Assembly: GCF_014194975.1 (NCBI RefSeq)
Contig: NZ_JACIAY010000001.1
Span: 558,001 to 622,000 of the forward strand
From: Sphingomonas sp. BK580
GTDB taxonomy: Bacteria; Pseudomonadota; Alphaproteobacteria; Sphingomonadales; Sphingomonadaceae
Length of the DNA stretch: 64,000 nucleotides
Direction of reading: 5' to 3'
Shown: positions 43,193 through 51,860 of the stretch, one piece after another
How positions within the stretch are numbered: the first letter of the stretch is position 1
How the letters are laid out: each line of letters starts with the position of its first letter
Notes under the pieces: generated by a model
Seen by the model: only the letters and a program-made list of their open reading frames with translations
What the model was told of the DNA's origin: nothing
Databases searched by the model: none
Made by a program: the position numbers and the translations under genes

Positions 43193-45895
43193 TTACATGA
43201 TCAGGCGAGCCGTCAGGACGAAGCGGCGCTCCTGCTCGAGGAAGCTGGCCGGCAGCTCGGCGCCGCTACCGATCAGGATGTACTCCTTGCGCTGCGTATC
43301 CAGCAGGTTGTTGACGTTGAAGCCGAGCTGGACGTTGCGCGTGACGAAGGCGTTCACCGACAGGTCGAGCTGTCCGTAGTCGCGGACGTAGCGCTCGGCG
43401 CCGAACTGGCGACCCACGTTGTCGTCGCGCAGATAGGCGCTGCGCCAGGCATAAGCGAGCCGCGCGTCGACCCCGGCATGATCATAGTAGAGCACCGCGT
43501 TGGCGCTCTTCTTCGACAGGCCAGGCAGCGGCGTGGTGCGCGACACGCCGTCGGCGCTGCGCACGCTGGCCTTGCTGTCGGCATAGGTGAAGTTGAGGAT
43601 CGTGCCGAAGTAGCTCAGAGCGCCGGGCAGGAAGAAGAAGGGCGACTGGAGCCCGGCCTCCAGCCCGTGAATCGTCGCGCTGTCGCCGTTGGTGGGCTGG
43701 GTGAAGGCGATGATGCCGCTGGTCGGCAGGCCGGTCTCCTGATCGGGGAAGCTAGCCAGCTCCGACACGGTCGTCTGCGAGATCAGCGAACCGATCTGCT
43801 TGGCGAAGCCGTTGATCGTCAGCAATGCGCCCGGGTGGAAATACCACTCGAAGCCGAGGTCTTCCTGGTCGGCCAGATACGGCCGCAGGTTGGGATTGCC
43901 GCGGTTGCCGGTGCGCGGCCCCGAGTTGATCGTCGTCGCGGGGCTCAGCTGATCGAGCGTGGGGCGCGTCATCGCGCGCGAGTAGGTGCCGCGGATCAGC
44001 ATGTTGGGCGCGACTTCCCAGCGCGCGTTGATGGCGGGCAGGAAGTTGGTGTAGCGCGCGTCGACGTTGCTCGGGGTCAGCTCGGTGCCGATCAGGCCGA
44101 AGCCGTCCGACGACGTGTCCGTCACGATCACGCGCAGCCCGGCGTTGACCGACAGCGCGCCCATCGTGAAATTGCCCTGGAGGTACCCGCCGTACGTCTG
44201 CTCCACCACCTGGAAGGAGTTGAGCTGGTCGCCCTGCGGATCGGTCGCGAACTGGTCCGAGGTGAACGGGTCCAGCCCCGGGTAGATCGTCTGGATCAGC
44301 TTGTCGCGGTCGACCGAGAGGATGCGATCGGGCGTGGTCGCGTTGCGCACGCTGAACGGCAGCGTGGCGGCGAACGCACCGAGGCCGAGCGGGCTCGCCC
44401 CGAGCAGCTCGGCACCGTTGTACAGCCCGACGTTGCGCGCTTCCTGGCGCGAGGTGCGGTGGGTGTAGCGCGCGCCGGCCTGGACGCTGGTGAGCCCGGG
44501 CACGCCCTCGAACTCGCGGGTCGCGTCGACGCGACCGACATATTCGTCGATCGTGTTCACCGCGCGGTTGAAGATGAAGACGTTGTAGCCGAAGCGATCG
44601 GGGTTGCTGCTGAAGTCGGTCGCGGTCGAGGAGAATCGCGGCACGTCGCCGTCGACGCGATACGTCACGTCGGCGCCGTAGGCGGCGAAGGAGTAGAGGT
44701 CGAGCTCGTTGCTGGAGCGCTGGTGCGCGTAGCTGAAGCCCGGCGTGATCGTCAGATGATCCGCCGCCTCCCATTTGGCGCGCAGCGTGCCCTGGTAGAC
44801 CTTGTTCTCCTGCGGCTGGTAGCTGTAGCCGACGCGGTTCTGGATGTTGCGGAAGGTCGCCTGGGTGACCGCGCCATTCTCGATGACATAGTCGGTCGGC
44901 GCCTGGTTGCCGGGCGAGCTGGTGCCGTCGGCGAAGAAGCTCGTCCCCTCGATCGGCGCGTCGGGGCGATCGTCGATCTGCGTTCCCTTGCGCCGCGCGT
45001 AGAGGAAGTCGGCGGTGAGCTCGAGCCGCTCGGTCGGGCGCGCCTGTCCGGCCACCGTGACGCCGAGATTCTCGCGCTTCTGCTGGTAGCTGTAGAAGGC
45101 AGTGGTGCGCGGCGTGGCGGCGTCGAGCAGCGTCGCCGGCGCGGTGGCGAGCACGTCGGCCGAGGCGATGTTGCGGAAGGCGACCCAGGGCCCGAAATCG
45201 ACCTCGTTGGTGCGGAAGTCGGTCTTCGAATAGGCCGCGGCGACGGTGATGCCGTAGCGGTCGTCCCAGTTCTGGCTGACGAGCCCGAACACGCGCGGCA
45301 CCGCCTTGCCCTTCTGCCCGATCGTGACGCCGCCCGTGGCGGTGGCGCGGAAGCCGGGAATGTCGAAGGGCTTGGGCGTCTCCTGCAGGATCGTGCCGGC
45401 GAGCCCGCCCTCGACGGTGCTGGCGGTCGGTGACTTCTCGACCGTCACCTTGGCGAACAACTCGGGGGCGAGGACGCTGAAGTCGAAGCCGTTGAGCGCG
45501 GTGCCGCCGTTGATCTCGCTGCGCGTGAACTGCGGGCCGAGGCCGCGCAGGTTGATCGTCTGCCCCTCGCCGTTGACCGAGCGGTCGATCGTGATGCCGG
45601 GCACGCGCTGAAGTGACTCTGCCAGGTTGTTGTCGGGGAACTTGCCGATGTCCTGCGCCGAGATCACGTCGACGACCGAGATCGAGCGGCGCTTGTCGGC
45701 GAGCGAGCGCTCGATGCCGGCGCGCAGGCCGGTGACCACGACGTCGGTGCCCTCCGCCTCCGAGGGGGCGACTTCGGTGCCGTCGGTGGGGGCGTTCGCG
45801 CCAATCGTCTGCGCCTGCGCGCCGGCGCCGGCCGAGACGATCGCGCTACCGATGAGGAGGGTTCGACGCAGTCGGCGGTATGCACAGCTCTTCAT
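43193..45895 (-). CDS. TonB-dependent receptor (AgaR-locus receptor 1)
   Basis: 900 aa from ATG 45895 (aggggg upstream); the longer frame is rejected because it lacks a signal peptide. Signal peptide to about residue 29 (AGAGAQAQ), plug with TDVVVTGLRAGIERSLADKR, IGKFPDNNLAESLQRVPGITIDR and GLGPQFTRSEINGG, then a barrel ending FVLTARLIM. The SADKR/KFPDxNxAE pattern is typical of carbohydrate-related receptors of sphingomonads and xanthomonads. No STN domain. Its promoter nearly copies that of the receptor at 57311 and has AgaR-like repeats, so it probably imports the same class of glycan. Confidence 0.93.
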   Translation of the reverse strand: MKSCAYRRLRRTLLIGSAIVSAGAGAQAQTIGANAPTDGTEVAPSEAEGTDVVVTGLRAGIERSLADKRRSISVVDVISAQDIGKFPDNNLAESLQRVPGITIDRSVNGEGQTINLRGLGPQFTRSEINGGTALNGFDFSVLAPELFAKVTVEKSPTASTVEGGLAGTILQETPKPFDIPGFRATATGGVTIGQKGKAVPRVFGLVSQNWDDRYGITVAAAYSKTDFRTNEVDFGPWVAFRNIASADVLATAPATLLDAATPRTTAFYSYQQKRENLGVTVAGQARPTERLELTADFLYARRKGTQIDDRPDAPIEGTSFFADGTSSPGNQAPTDYVIENGAVTQATFRNIQNRVGYSYQPQENKVYQGTLRAKWEAADHLTITPGFSYAHQRSSNELDLYSFAAYGADVTYRVDGDVPRFSSTATDFSSNPDRFGYNVFIFNRAVNTIDEYVGRVDATREFEGVPGLTSVQAGARYTHRTSRQEARNVGLYNGAELLGASPLGLGAFAATLPFSVRNATTPDRILSVDRDKLIQTIYPGLDPFTSDQFATDPQGDQLNSFQVVEQTYGGYLQGNFTMGALSVNAGLRVIVTDTSSDGFGLIGTELTPSNVDARYTNFLPAINARWEVAPNMLIRGTYSRAMTRPTLDQLSPATTINSGPRTGNRGNPNLRPYLADQEDLGFEWYFHPGALLTINGFAKQIGSLISQTTVSELASFPDQETGLPTSGIIAFTQPTNGDSATIHGLEAGLQSPFFFLPGALSYFGTILNFTYADSKASVRSADGVSRTTPLPGLSKKSANAVLYYDHAGVDARLAYAWRSAYLRDDNVGRQFGAERYVRDYGQLDLSVNAFVTRNVQLGFNVNNLLDTQRKEYILIGSGAELPASFLEQERRFVLTARLIM

Positions 45896-46320
45896 GTTAG
45901 CCCCCTGTTTCGTTTTACATCGTTGTTCGTCGCACCGGCGTCGCTGCTGCTCGCGCGGGCCTTGGCCGGCCTCACCCGATCGCGCGGCCATCCCGCGGTC
46001 TGTTCCGTCATCCATCCCGAGAACGCTGACCAGAAGCGCCCGGCTTTCCGCTCCACCGGGCCGATCGCCCGCTCACGTCCGCGCGCTTTCTTTCGCTGTG
46101 CTATCGTGCTCGCAACATAGACGGCAATTGGAAAAGAAGCGAAAGCACAAGAATATGGCTGGAAGGTAACGCTGGGGGCGACAGCTGCGCAACAAACGTG
46201 CGCCGCACAGTCTCTGTCGTCGGTGCGGCCTGCGGCGGGCGCGCCGGGGCCCGAGCGGTTCGGCCGATGCCGCGACAGAGCCCGATGAGGGTCGCGCGTT
46301 CACGCCACGGAGCGGATGCC
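45896..46320. other. Intergenic region (425 bp) with regulated promoter of receptor 1
   Basis: No gene. It holds a long (about 197-base) leader for the receptor, the promoter at 46099-46127 and the TTTC-type repeats at 46086-46146 (listed separately). The right part (46150-46320) shows nothing recognisable. Confidence 0.6.
46086..46146 (-). promoter_or_regulatory. Promoter and AgaR-like operator of TonB receptor 1
   Basis: Minus strand: TTGCCG (46127-46122), a 17-base spacer, ATAGCA (46104-46099). Directly upstream of the -35 lies GCTTTCGCTTCTTTTC (46146-46131), matching 57216-57236. Just downstream of the -10 is a second site, seen on the + strand as ctttctttcg (46086-46095). Spacer and -10 share TTGCGA, CACG and ATAGCA with the receptor promoter at 57237-57265. 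Operator type is inferred from resemblance to TTTC-rich AgaR sites. Confidence 0.6.
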
Positions 46321-48279
46321 CTATCGCCGCGACGCGGGGCCAGCCCCGCCGCCGCGCAACGCCGCTTCTGCCCATGTCGTGACGAGCGGCAGATCGGTGG
46401 CATGGCCGACCTTGCGCGTGACCAGTTCGACGACGCGTGCGCCCCGCAATTCAACCCGCAGCGGGCGCGCCGCCATGCCGAAGCGCATCGCGCCCGAGCG
46501 CGCGAGCAGCCGGCCGTCGCCGTAGACCAGGAACTCGGCGGCGTCGCGCGTGTCACGGGTGGAATCGTCGACGCCGACCATCGCCTCGAACCGCGCGGCA
46601 CCGCGCGTGCGCACCTCGAGCCGAGACTGCGCCAGCACGCCGATGCCAGTGTCGTAGCTGCGCCCCGCGACCTGGAGCGTCTGGTCGTAGGGTGTCGCGT
46701 CGGCCTGCGCGCCGCCCCAGCCGGCGTAGATCGGACGCTCGCCGGTGTCGCGCGTGCCGCTCCACTGCCCCATCATGCGGTGCACCAACGGGTCGGGCTC
46801 GGGCGCGACCACGCCGTCGATCGCGACATTGACGTCACCGGGCACCTCCGAGAGGTACATGCCGTCGCGCAGCCGTCGCGTGCCGCTCACCTCGAAGACG
46901 CGGCTCTCGCGCGGTGCCAGCGTGAACGTCGTCTCCCCGGTGAAGGGCGCGAGGGTTCGACCGCTCCACAGGTCGCGCAGGGTGACCGGCGCGTCGGGCG
47001 CTAGCTTGAGCTGTGCGGCCGTGAGGTTCATCTCCGCCGGCGCTAGCCCGCGGTTGAGCAGCACCACCGCCTTGTGACCGGTGCTCAACGTCTTCACGAT
47101 CGTCTGCACGTCGTCCGAGGCGTAGGCGATCACGCCTTGGTGGCCGCCCGGGTCCTGGTTGACGCGCACGATGTCGGCATTGCCCCAGATCTTCATCAGG
47201 CTGTCGGGCGCCTGCCGCAGGTCGTAACCGATGAACAAGGGCGCGTTGATGATCGCCCAGAGCGCGAAGTGCGTGCGCGCCTCGGTGAGGTGCTGCGCGT
47301 CGAAATCGCCCTGGCCGATGAACAGCATGTCGGGATCGTTCCAGGCGCCGGGCTTGGCGTAGAGCGCGCGGGTCGACGCGCTGTCGAACGAGTGGAGCAT
47401 GCGCGTCCAGTGCGGCGTGATGTCCTGGCTGGTGCGCCACATCTGCCCGACCTCCTTGCCCCAACGACGCACGTCGGCGCTGCCCCAGGTGCACAGCGCG
47501 AGGATCGAGTCACCGTCGGGGCGATAGCGCGCGATCGCCGCGGCGACCGCGGCATAGAGCGAGCGCACCTGCGCCACGTCGGTGCGGTTGATCGAGGCCT
47601 GGTCGATCAGCGGCGGGAAGGCGCGATAGCCGTTCTGCACCACCACCGGGGCGCCGGGCGCGTAGACGTTGATCCCGCAGGCATCGACCTTGAGATAGTC
47701 GAAGCCCCAGTCGCGGAAGTAGAGCGCCACGTCCTGGTCGACGTGGCCGTAGAGGCCGACCTCGCGCTCCGCCGTCGTGCCCTCGGGCAGGTTGGGCGAG
47801 TGGAGGTCATAGGCCTGGGAGCAGGCGTTGCGCCCGATGTCGCTGTACAGCCCCGCCTTGAGCCCCATCGCGTGGAGCCGGTCGGTGAAGGGGCGGAAGC
47901 TGCTGTCGCCCCCCGTCACCGCGGCGGAGCGGAAGATCCGCGTGCGGATCATCAGCCGCCCGTCGCTGGTACGGCGCTTGAGCCACCAGCCATCGTCGAC
48001 GTTGACGTAGCGGTAGCCGAGCTTGGCCAGCCCGCTGTCGACCAGCTTCTGCGCGGCGCCGAGCACTTTCTCCTCGTCCACCTCGGTGCGGAAGGCGTTC
48101 CACGAGCTCCACCCCATCGGTGGGGTGCGTGCGGCGGCGTGCTCGGGCGCCGACCAGCGTCCGCTCGGGGCGAGCGGGTCGGCCGCGGCCGCGGCCGGCT
48201 GGGCGAGCACGAGCGCGAGCGTGGCGAGAGGCAGGATCGGCAGGCGCATCGGACGGAACCTCGCTGTTCGCCACATCAT
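46321..48279 (-). CDS. Exported GH27 alpha-galactosidase-like enzyme with NPCBM domain
   Basis: 652 aa; ATG 48279 chosen for its ggagag site (ATG 48249 also gives a good signal peptide). Sec signal (LPLATLALVLAQPAAAAA). GH27 barrel with PPMGWSSWNAF (53-63), DDGWW, nucleophile Asp199 (YLKVDACG) and acid/base Asp286 (WRTSQDI). C-terminal beta-sandwich, then an NPCBM/NEW2 carbohydrate-binding domain (about 495-640, with YAGWGGAQADATPYD and FEAMVGVDDST). Removes terminal alpha-linked galactose; some family members take alpha-N-acetylgalactosamine. Periplasmic. Lies downstream of the kinase gene, separated by repeats. Confidence 0.92.
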   Translation of the reverse strand: MMWRTARFRPMRLPILPLATLALVLAQPAAAAADPLAPSGRWSAPEHAAARTPPMGWSSWNAFRTEVDEEKVLGAAQKLVDSGLAKLGYRYVNVDDGWWLKRRTSDGRLMIRTRIFRSAAVTGGDSSFRPFTDRLHAMGLKAGLYSDIGRNACSQAYDLHSPNLPEGTTAEREVGLYGHVDQDVALYFRDWGFDYLKVDACGINVYAPGAPVVVQNGYRAFPPLIDQASINRTDVAQVRSLYAAVAAAIARYRPDGDSILALCTWGSADVRRWGKEVGQMWRTSQDITPHWTRMLHSFDSASTRALYAKPGAWNDPDMLFIGQGDFDAQHLTEARTHFALWAIINAPLFIGYDLRQAPDSLMKIWGNADIVRVNQDPGGHQGVIAYASDDVQTIVKTLSTGHKAVVLLNRGLAPAEMNLTAAQLKLAPDAPVTLRDLWSGRTLAPFTGETTFTLAPRESRVFEVSGTRRLRDGMYLSEVPGDVNVAIDGVVAPEPDPLVHRMMGQWSGTRDTGERPIYAGWGGAQADATPYDQTLQVAGRSYDTGIGVLAQSRLEVRTRGAARFEAMVGVDDSTRDTRDAAEFLVYGDGRLLARSGAMRFGMAARPLRVELRGARVVELVTRKVGHATDLPLVTTWAEAALRGGGAGPASRR

Positions 48280-48332
48280 AGTTTTTCTCTCCGGCGCGTG
48301 AGAAGGCCGGGATGACAGCCGCTCGCTCCGCC

Positions 48333-48410
48333 GTGCTCCGGCGAACGCCGGAGCCCAGGGCCACGGCCGCCAGCGTCAGTCGCACTAGGCTCCTGCGTGC
48401 GCAGGAGCAC
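48333..48410. repeat. Inverted pair of intergenic repeats between GH27 and kinase genes
   Basis: gtgctccggcgaacgccggagcccaggg (48333-48360) and taggctcctgcgtgcgcaggagcac (48386-48410), in opposite orientation. Same family as the copies at 16738-16899 and 56277-56358. Confidence 0.75.
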
Positions 48411-48439
48411 AGCAGCGTATCGGGCGAGACGGTCAATCG

Positions 48440-49369
48440 CTACCGCATGGCAAGATGCCGCGCATAGAGCGCCGCACCATAGCCGGGCGCGTGGAGCGGC
48501 TCGACCGGCGCGCAGCCCGCCGCCTCCAGACCGCGGGCGAAAGCGTCGCGCACCGCGGGCACGTTGGCTAGCACCCCGCCCGACCAGGACACCGGCACGC
48601 GCTCGCCCGGCTCGAAGCCGAGCCGCGCGCACAATGCGGTCGCGAGCAGCACCAACTCGTCCGCCGCCTCCGCCAGGATCGCGCGCGCCGCGGCGTCGCC
48701 CGCGTCGGCGGCGCGCGACACGATCGTCGCCAGCGCCGCGATCTCGCCGCGTGCCATGCCCCGTGGGCCCATCACGCGCTCGCACAGCGCGAGGTCATCG
48801 TCGAGCGCGAGCGCCTCGCGCAGCAGCGCGTGCAGCGGGCCGACCGGTACGCGCCCGTCGCTCATCCGCGAGAAAGCGGCGAGCCCGGCGCGTGCGATCC
48901 CATAGGCCGAGCCCTCGTCGCCGAACACCTCGCCCCACCCGCCCGCGCGCGCGCCGCGGCCGCCGCGCTCGCCATAGGCGATCGAGCCGGTCCCCGCGAC
49001 GACGTTGATCCCGTCGGCGCAGGCCAGCGATCCCGCCCAGCCGCACACCATGTCATTGTCGCAGCGGTAGCGCGCGTGGCCGAGCAGGTCGCGCACCGCG
49101 GCGTCGAGCCGCGGGTCGACGGCACTGTCCTCACCATAGGCGGGCAGCCCGAGGAAGACGTGGTCGAGGTGCGCGGGCGCGGCGCCGATCTGGGTGCAGA
49201 CCGCGCTCACCCCCTCGGCGATGCGCCGCACCGCTTCCGCCTCGCCGACCTCGAGATGGTAGGTCGTGCCCGTCACCGCGCGCGCGATCACCGCGCCCGC
49301 GGCGTCGATGCAGACGAACTCGGTCTTGGTCCCGCCGCCGTCGACCCCGAGATAGCGGCGCGCGCTCAT
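48440..49369 (-). CDS. BadF/BadG-type amino-sugar kinase (probable AgaK-like)
   Basis: 309 aa from ATG 49369, whose ATGA overlaps the AgaS-like stop. ASKHA fold of the BadF/BadG/N-acetylglucosamine kinase group: phosphate-1 motif YLGVDGGGTKTEFV, NDMVCGWAGSLA, VVAGTGSIAYGERG, GGWGEVFGDEGSAYGIARAGL. It should phosphorylate an (N-acetyl)hexosamine at O6 with ATP. In the aga context the likely substrate is N-acetylgalactosamine or galactosamine; N-acetylglucosamine remains possible. Third gene of the unit gatZ-agaS-kinase. Confidence 0.85.
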   Translation of the reverse strand: MSARRYLGVDGGGTKTEFVCIDAAGAVIARAVTGTTYHLEVGEAEAVRRIAEGVSAVCTQIGAAPAHLDHVFLGLPAYGEDSAVDPRLDAAVRDLLGHARYRCDNDMVCGWAGSLACADGINVVAGTGSIAYGERGGRGARAGGWGEVFGDEGSAYGIARAGLAAFSRMSDGRVPVGPLHALLREALALDDDLALCERVMGPRGMARGEIAALATIVSRAADAGDAAARAILAEAADELVLLATALCARLGFEPGERVPVSWSGGVLANVPAVRDAFARGLEAAGCAPVEPLHAPGYGAALYARHLAMR

Positions 49370-50508
49370 GCCTCGTCGGCGTGGATCCGCACGCCCTGCA
49401 CCACGCGGTTGACGGTGCCGCTCGCGTTGGGCTGGTCGGGGGTGAGCCCGAGTGCGAGCGAGACGTGGAGCGCGAACAACTGCGCCGGCACGATATAGGG
49501 GAAAAGCAGGTCGGCGTCGGGCGAGTCGTCCATCCCGGCGAGCGCGATCGTCGCGCCCTCGTCCGCTCGCGCCGAGATCACCGCCACCTCGCCCGCGCGC
49601 GCGTCGGCGCGTAGCTCGGCGACGATGTCGAGGTCGTAGCGACGCGTCAGCGGGTCGTTGGCGACGAACACCACCGCCAGCGTGCGGTCGGTGATGATCG
49701 TCTTGGGGCCGTGGCGGAAGCCGAGCGCGCTGTCGAAGGCGGTGACGACCGCGCCGTCGCTCAGCTCCATCAGCTTGAGCGCCGCCTCGCGCGCCAGCCC
49801 GCTGAACACGCCGCTGCCGAGATAGACGACTCGGTCGAACCCGCGCGCGGCCAGCGCCGCCGCGACCGGCTCGGCGCGCGCCAGCATGTCCTCCACGCCC
49901 GCCGCGATCGCCCCGACCCGCGCGTCCATCGCGGCGATGCCGCCGAGCGCGGACAGCGCCGCCAGCGTCATCGCGGTGAAGCTCGACGTCATCGCGAAGC
50001 TGCGGTCGTGCGTCGCCTCGGGCAGCACGATGACGTGCGCGCGCGCGCCGCCGCGGCGCGCCAGTTCGCCCTCGGCGTTGCAGGTCACGATCAGGTGGTG
50101 CGCCTCGGCGACGCGGCGGTCGACCAGCTCGACCGCGGCGACGCTCTCGGGGCTGCTGCCCGAGCGGCCGAACGACACCAGCAGCGTCGGCGCGTCGGCG
50201 CGCAGGTGGAGGTCGGGCGCGCCGACGATGTCGGTGGTGGCGATCGCCTCGACCGAGCGGCCGAGCGCGCGCGACAGCCAGGGCGCGAGGCACTCGCCGA
50301 TGAAGGCCGAGGTGCCCGCGCCGGTCAGCACGACGCGCAGCTCGGGGCGCGCGAGCAGCGGCGCGAGGAACGCCTCGATCTCGGCGCGCGAGTCGCTCAG
50401 CAGCTTCTGGGTGGCGCGCAGCGTGGCGGGCTGCTGCGCGATCTCGCGGCGCGTCCAGGAGGAGTCGCCCGGCTCCGCGGCGGGGGCGGCGATCAGCGTG
50501 TCAGTCAT
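49366..50508 (-). CDS. agaS: AgaS-type SIS-domain sugar-phosphate deaminase/isomerase
   Basis: 380 aa with two SIS domains (about 40-190 and 205-350). Motifs: VVLTGAGTSAFIGECLAPWL, LLVSFGRSGSSPESVAAVEL, YLGSGVFSGLAREAALKLMELSDG and DSALGFRHGPKTII, the last a strong match to AgaS/tagatose-6-phosphate ketose-aldose isomerases. AgaS converts galactosamine-6-phosphate to tagatose-6-phosphate plus ammonia. Its ATG overlaps the GatZ-like stop by 8 bp and its stop overlaps the kinase start, so the three genes are coupled. Confidence 0.9.
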   Translation of the reverse strand: MTDTLIAAPAAEPGDSSWTRREIAQQPATLRATQKLLSDSRAEIEAFLAPLLARPELRVVLTGAGTSAFIGECLAPWLSRALGRSVEAIATTDIVGAPDLHLRADAPTLLVSFGRSGSSPESVAAVELVDRRVAEAHHLIVTCNAEGELARRGGARAHVIVLPEATHDRSFAMTSSFTAMTLAALSALGGIAAMDARVGAIAAGVEDMLARAEPVAAALAARGFDRVVYLGSGVFSGLAREAALKLMELSDGAVVTAFDSALGFRHGPKTIITDRTLAVVFVANDPLTRRYDLDIVAELRADARAGEVAVISARADEGATIALAGMDDSPDADLLFPYIVPAQLFALHVSLALGLTPDQPNASGTVNRVVQGVRIHADEA

Positions 50509-51784
50509 GGGGAAAACAGGCTCCGTGATAGGCGTCGAGCGTGGCGCCGATCTGCGCCATCACGAGCTCGGCGGGGTCGAGGCCGGCACGGCCGGCGCGC
50601 ACCGCGGCATAGGCCGCGGGCAGGTACTGGCTGAGCAGCGGCAGCGGCGGCGGGGTCTCGCGCAGATTGGCGAACAGCCGCTCCTGCGCCGCCGCGATCG
50701 TCGCGTCGGGCCAGTAATAGCGGATCCGGTCCGACAGGCTGTACTGCAGCTGAAGGTCGAGCGCGGGGCCGGTGGCGTGGTAGTATTTCGCCCAGTTCTT
50801 CGGTTCGGCGCGCAGTCGTTCGAGCGTGACCGCGCGCAGGTTCGCGCGTTCGCCCGCGGCGACGGTCTCGCGCTCGATCGCGTCGAGCGCCCACAGCGCC
50901 TCGCGCAGCGCGAAGGTGACGCCGGGGCCGACCTTGAGGATGGCGAAATGGTCGCGCACCAGCGCGGCGAGCGCCCGCGGCGTCTGATAGTCGGTCGAGT
51001 GCGCCTCGTAGACGAGGTGCGGCACCGGCTCGATCGCGCGGCTCAGCGCCACCGCGCGCTCGGGGCGATAGTCGACCACCTTGTCATGGTCGAACTCGAC
51101 GCCGGGCTGCACCACGGTGGCGATCACGCGCTCCCACGCGTCGGCGAGGCCGGCGGCGCGGAACAGGTCGCGGTGCATGTCGACGGTGGCGATCGCCGCT
51201 TCGGGATCGGTCACCGCCAGCTCGTCGAGGTCCTCGGCGGCGCCGCCGGGCACGGGCACCTCGGTGCCGATGATATAGACCGGGGCGGCGGCGGGATCGC
51301 CGGCATAGGCGTCCTCCGCGGCGCGGCACAGGCGCGCGGCGCGCTCGGCGATGGTCCGCTCGGGCAGCGGCACGGGATCGTCGGCGCAGCTCATCGAACA
51401 GTCGAGGTGGATCTTGGCGAAGCCGGCGCGGACATAGTCTGCGACCATCACCTCGGCCTTGGCCATCGCCGCGGCCGCGGGCAGCGCGGTCCAGGCGTTG
51501 GGGCCGAGATGGTCGCCGCCGAGCACCAGTCGGTCGAGCGGATAGGCGACCCGCGCCGCGATGCGCTCGACGAAGGCGCGGAAGTCGGCCGGGACCATGC
51601 CGGTATAGCCGCCGTCCTGGTTCACCTGGTTCGAAGTTGCCTCCACCAGCGCGAACGGGGCGTCGTGCGCCAGCGCGTGGCGCAGCGCCGCCTCGATCAC
51701 CAGCGGGTGCGCCGAGCAGACCGAGGTCACGCCGACGCGCTCTCCCGCCTTATGCCGGTTCACCAGGTCGAGAAGTATCTGCAC
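50501..51784 (-). CDS. GatZ/KbaZ-family protein (tagatose-1,6-bisphosphate aldolase Z subunit or tagatose-6-P epimerase)
   Basis: 427 aa, full family length. Family blocks: GVTSVCSAHPLVIEAALRHA, ALVEATSNQVNQDGGYTGM, LVLGGDHLGPNAW, KIHLDCSMSCADDP, IGTEVPVPGGA, LVYEAHSTDYQTP, LKVGPGVTFALREALWAL. In enterics GatZ/KbaZ supports the aldolase GatY/KbaY, but no Y subunit is in this window. GatZ-like proteins of other bacteria have been reported as tagatose-6-phosphate 4-epimerases, and that would complete this pathway without an aldolase. First gene of the unit; TTTC-type repeats and a promoter lie just upstream. Confidence 0.9.
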   Translation of the reverse strand: MQILLDLVNRHKAGERVGVTSVCSAHPLVIEAALRHALAHDAPFALVEATSNQVNQDGGYTGMVPADFRAFVERIAARVAYPLDRLVLGGDHLGPNAWTALPAAAAMAKAEVMVADYVRAGFAKIHLDCSMSCADDPVPLPERTIAERAARLCRAAEDAYAGDPAAAPVYIIGTEVPVPGGAAEDLDELAVTDPEAAIATVDMHRDLFRAAGLADAWERVIATVVQPGVEFDHDKVVDYRPERAVALSRAIEPVPHLVYEAHSTDYQTPRALAALVRDHFAILKVGPGVTFALREALWALDAIERETVAAGERANLRAVTLERLRAEPKNWAKYYHATGPALDLQLQYSLSDRIRYYWPDATIAAAQERLFANLRETPPPLPLLSQYLPAAYAAVRAGRAGLDPAELVMAQIGATLDAYHGACFPHD

Positions 51785-51807
51785 GTGCGTCTCCCTTCAC
51801 GCGGCCG

Positions 51808-51860
51808 ACATAACGCCGACCGCAGCAGAACACAAGAAAGCGAAACTTAGCGAAACTAAA
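51808..51860 (-). promoter_or_regulatory. Promoter and AgaR-like operator of the gatZ-agaS-kinase unit
   Basis: On the minus strand TAGTTTCGCTAAGTTTCGC (51858-51840) is a 10-bp direct repeat of TTTCGC, continuing into TTTC (to 51836). Right after it come a candidate -35 TTGTGT (51835-51830), a 16-base spacer and TTATGT (51813-51808). The repeat reaches into the last codons of the transporter gene. Same layout (operator touching the -35) as the two receptor promoters. Confidence 0.55.

Noticed and set aside
43058..45433. 791-codon open frame on the + strand
   Set aside because: Antisense shadow of TonB receptor 1.
48440..50293. 617-codon frame extending the kinase upstream
   Set aside because: The extra N-terminal 308 residues are an out-of-frame reading of the AgaS-like gene; the true start is ATG 49369.
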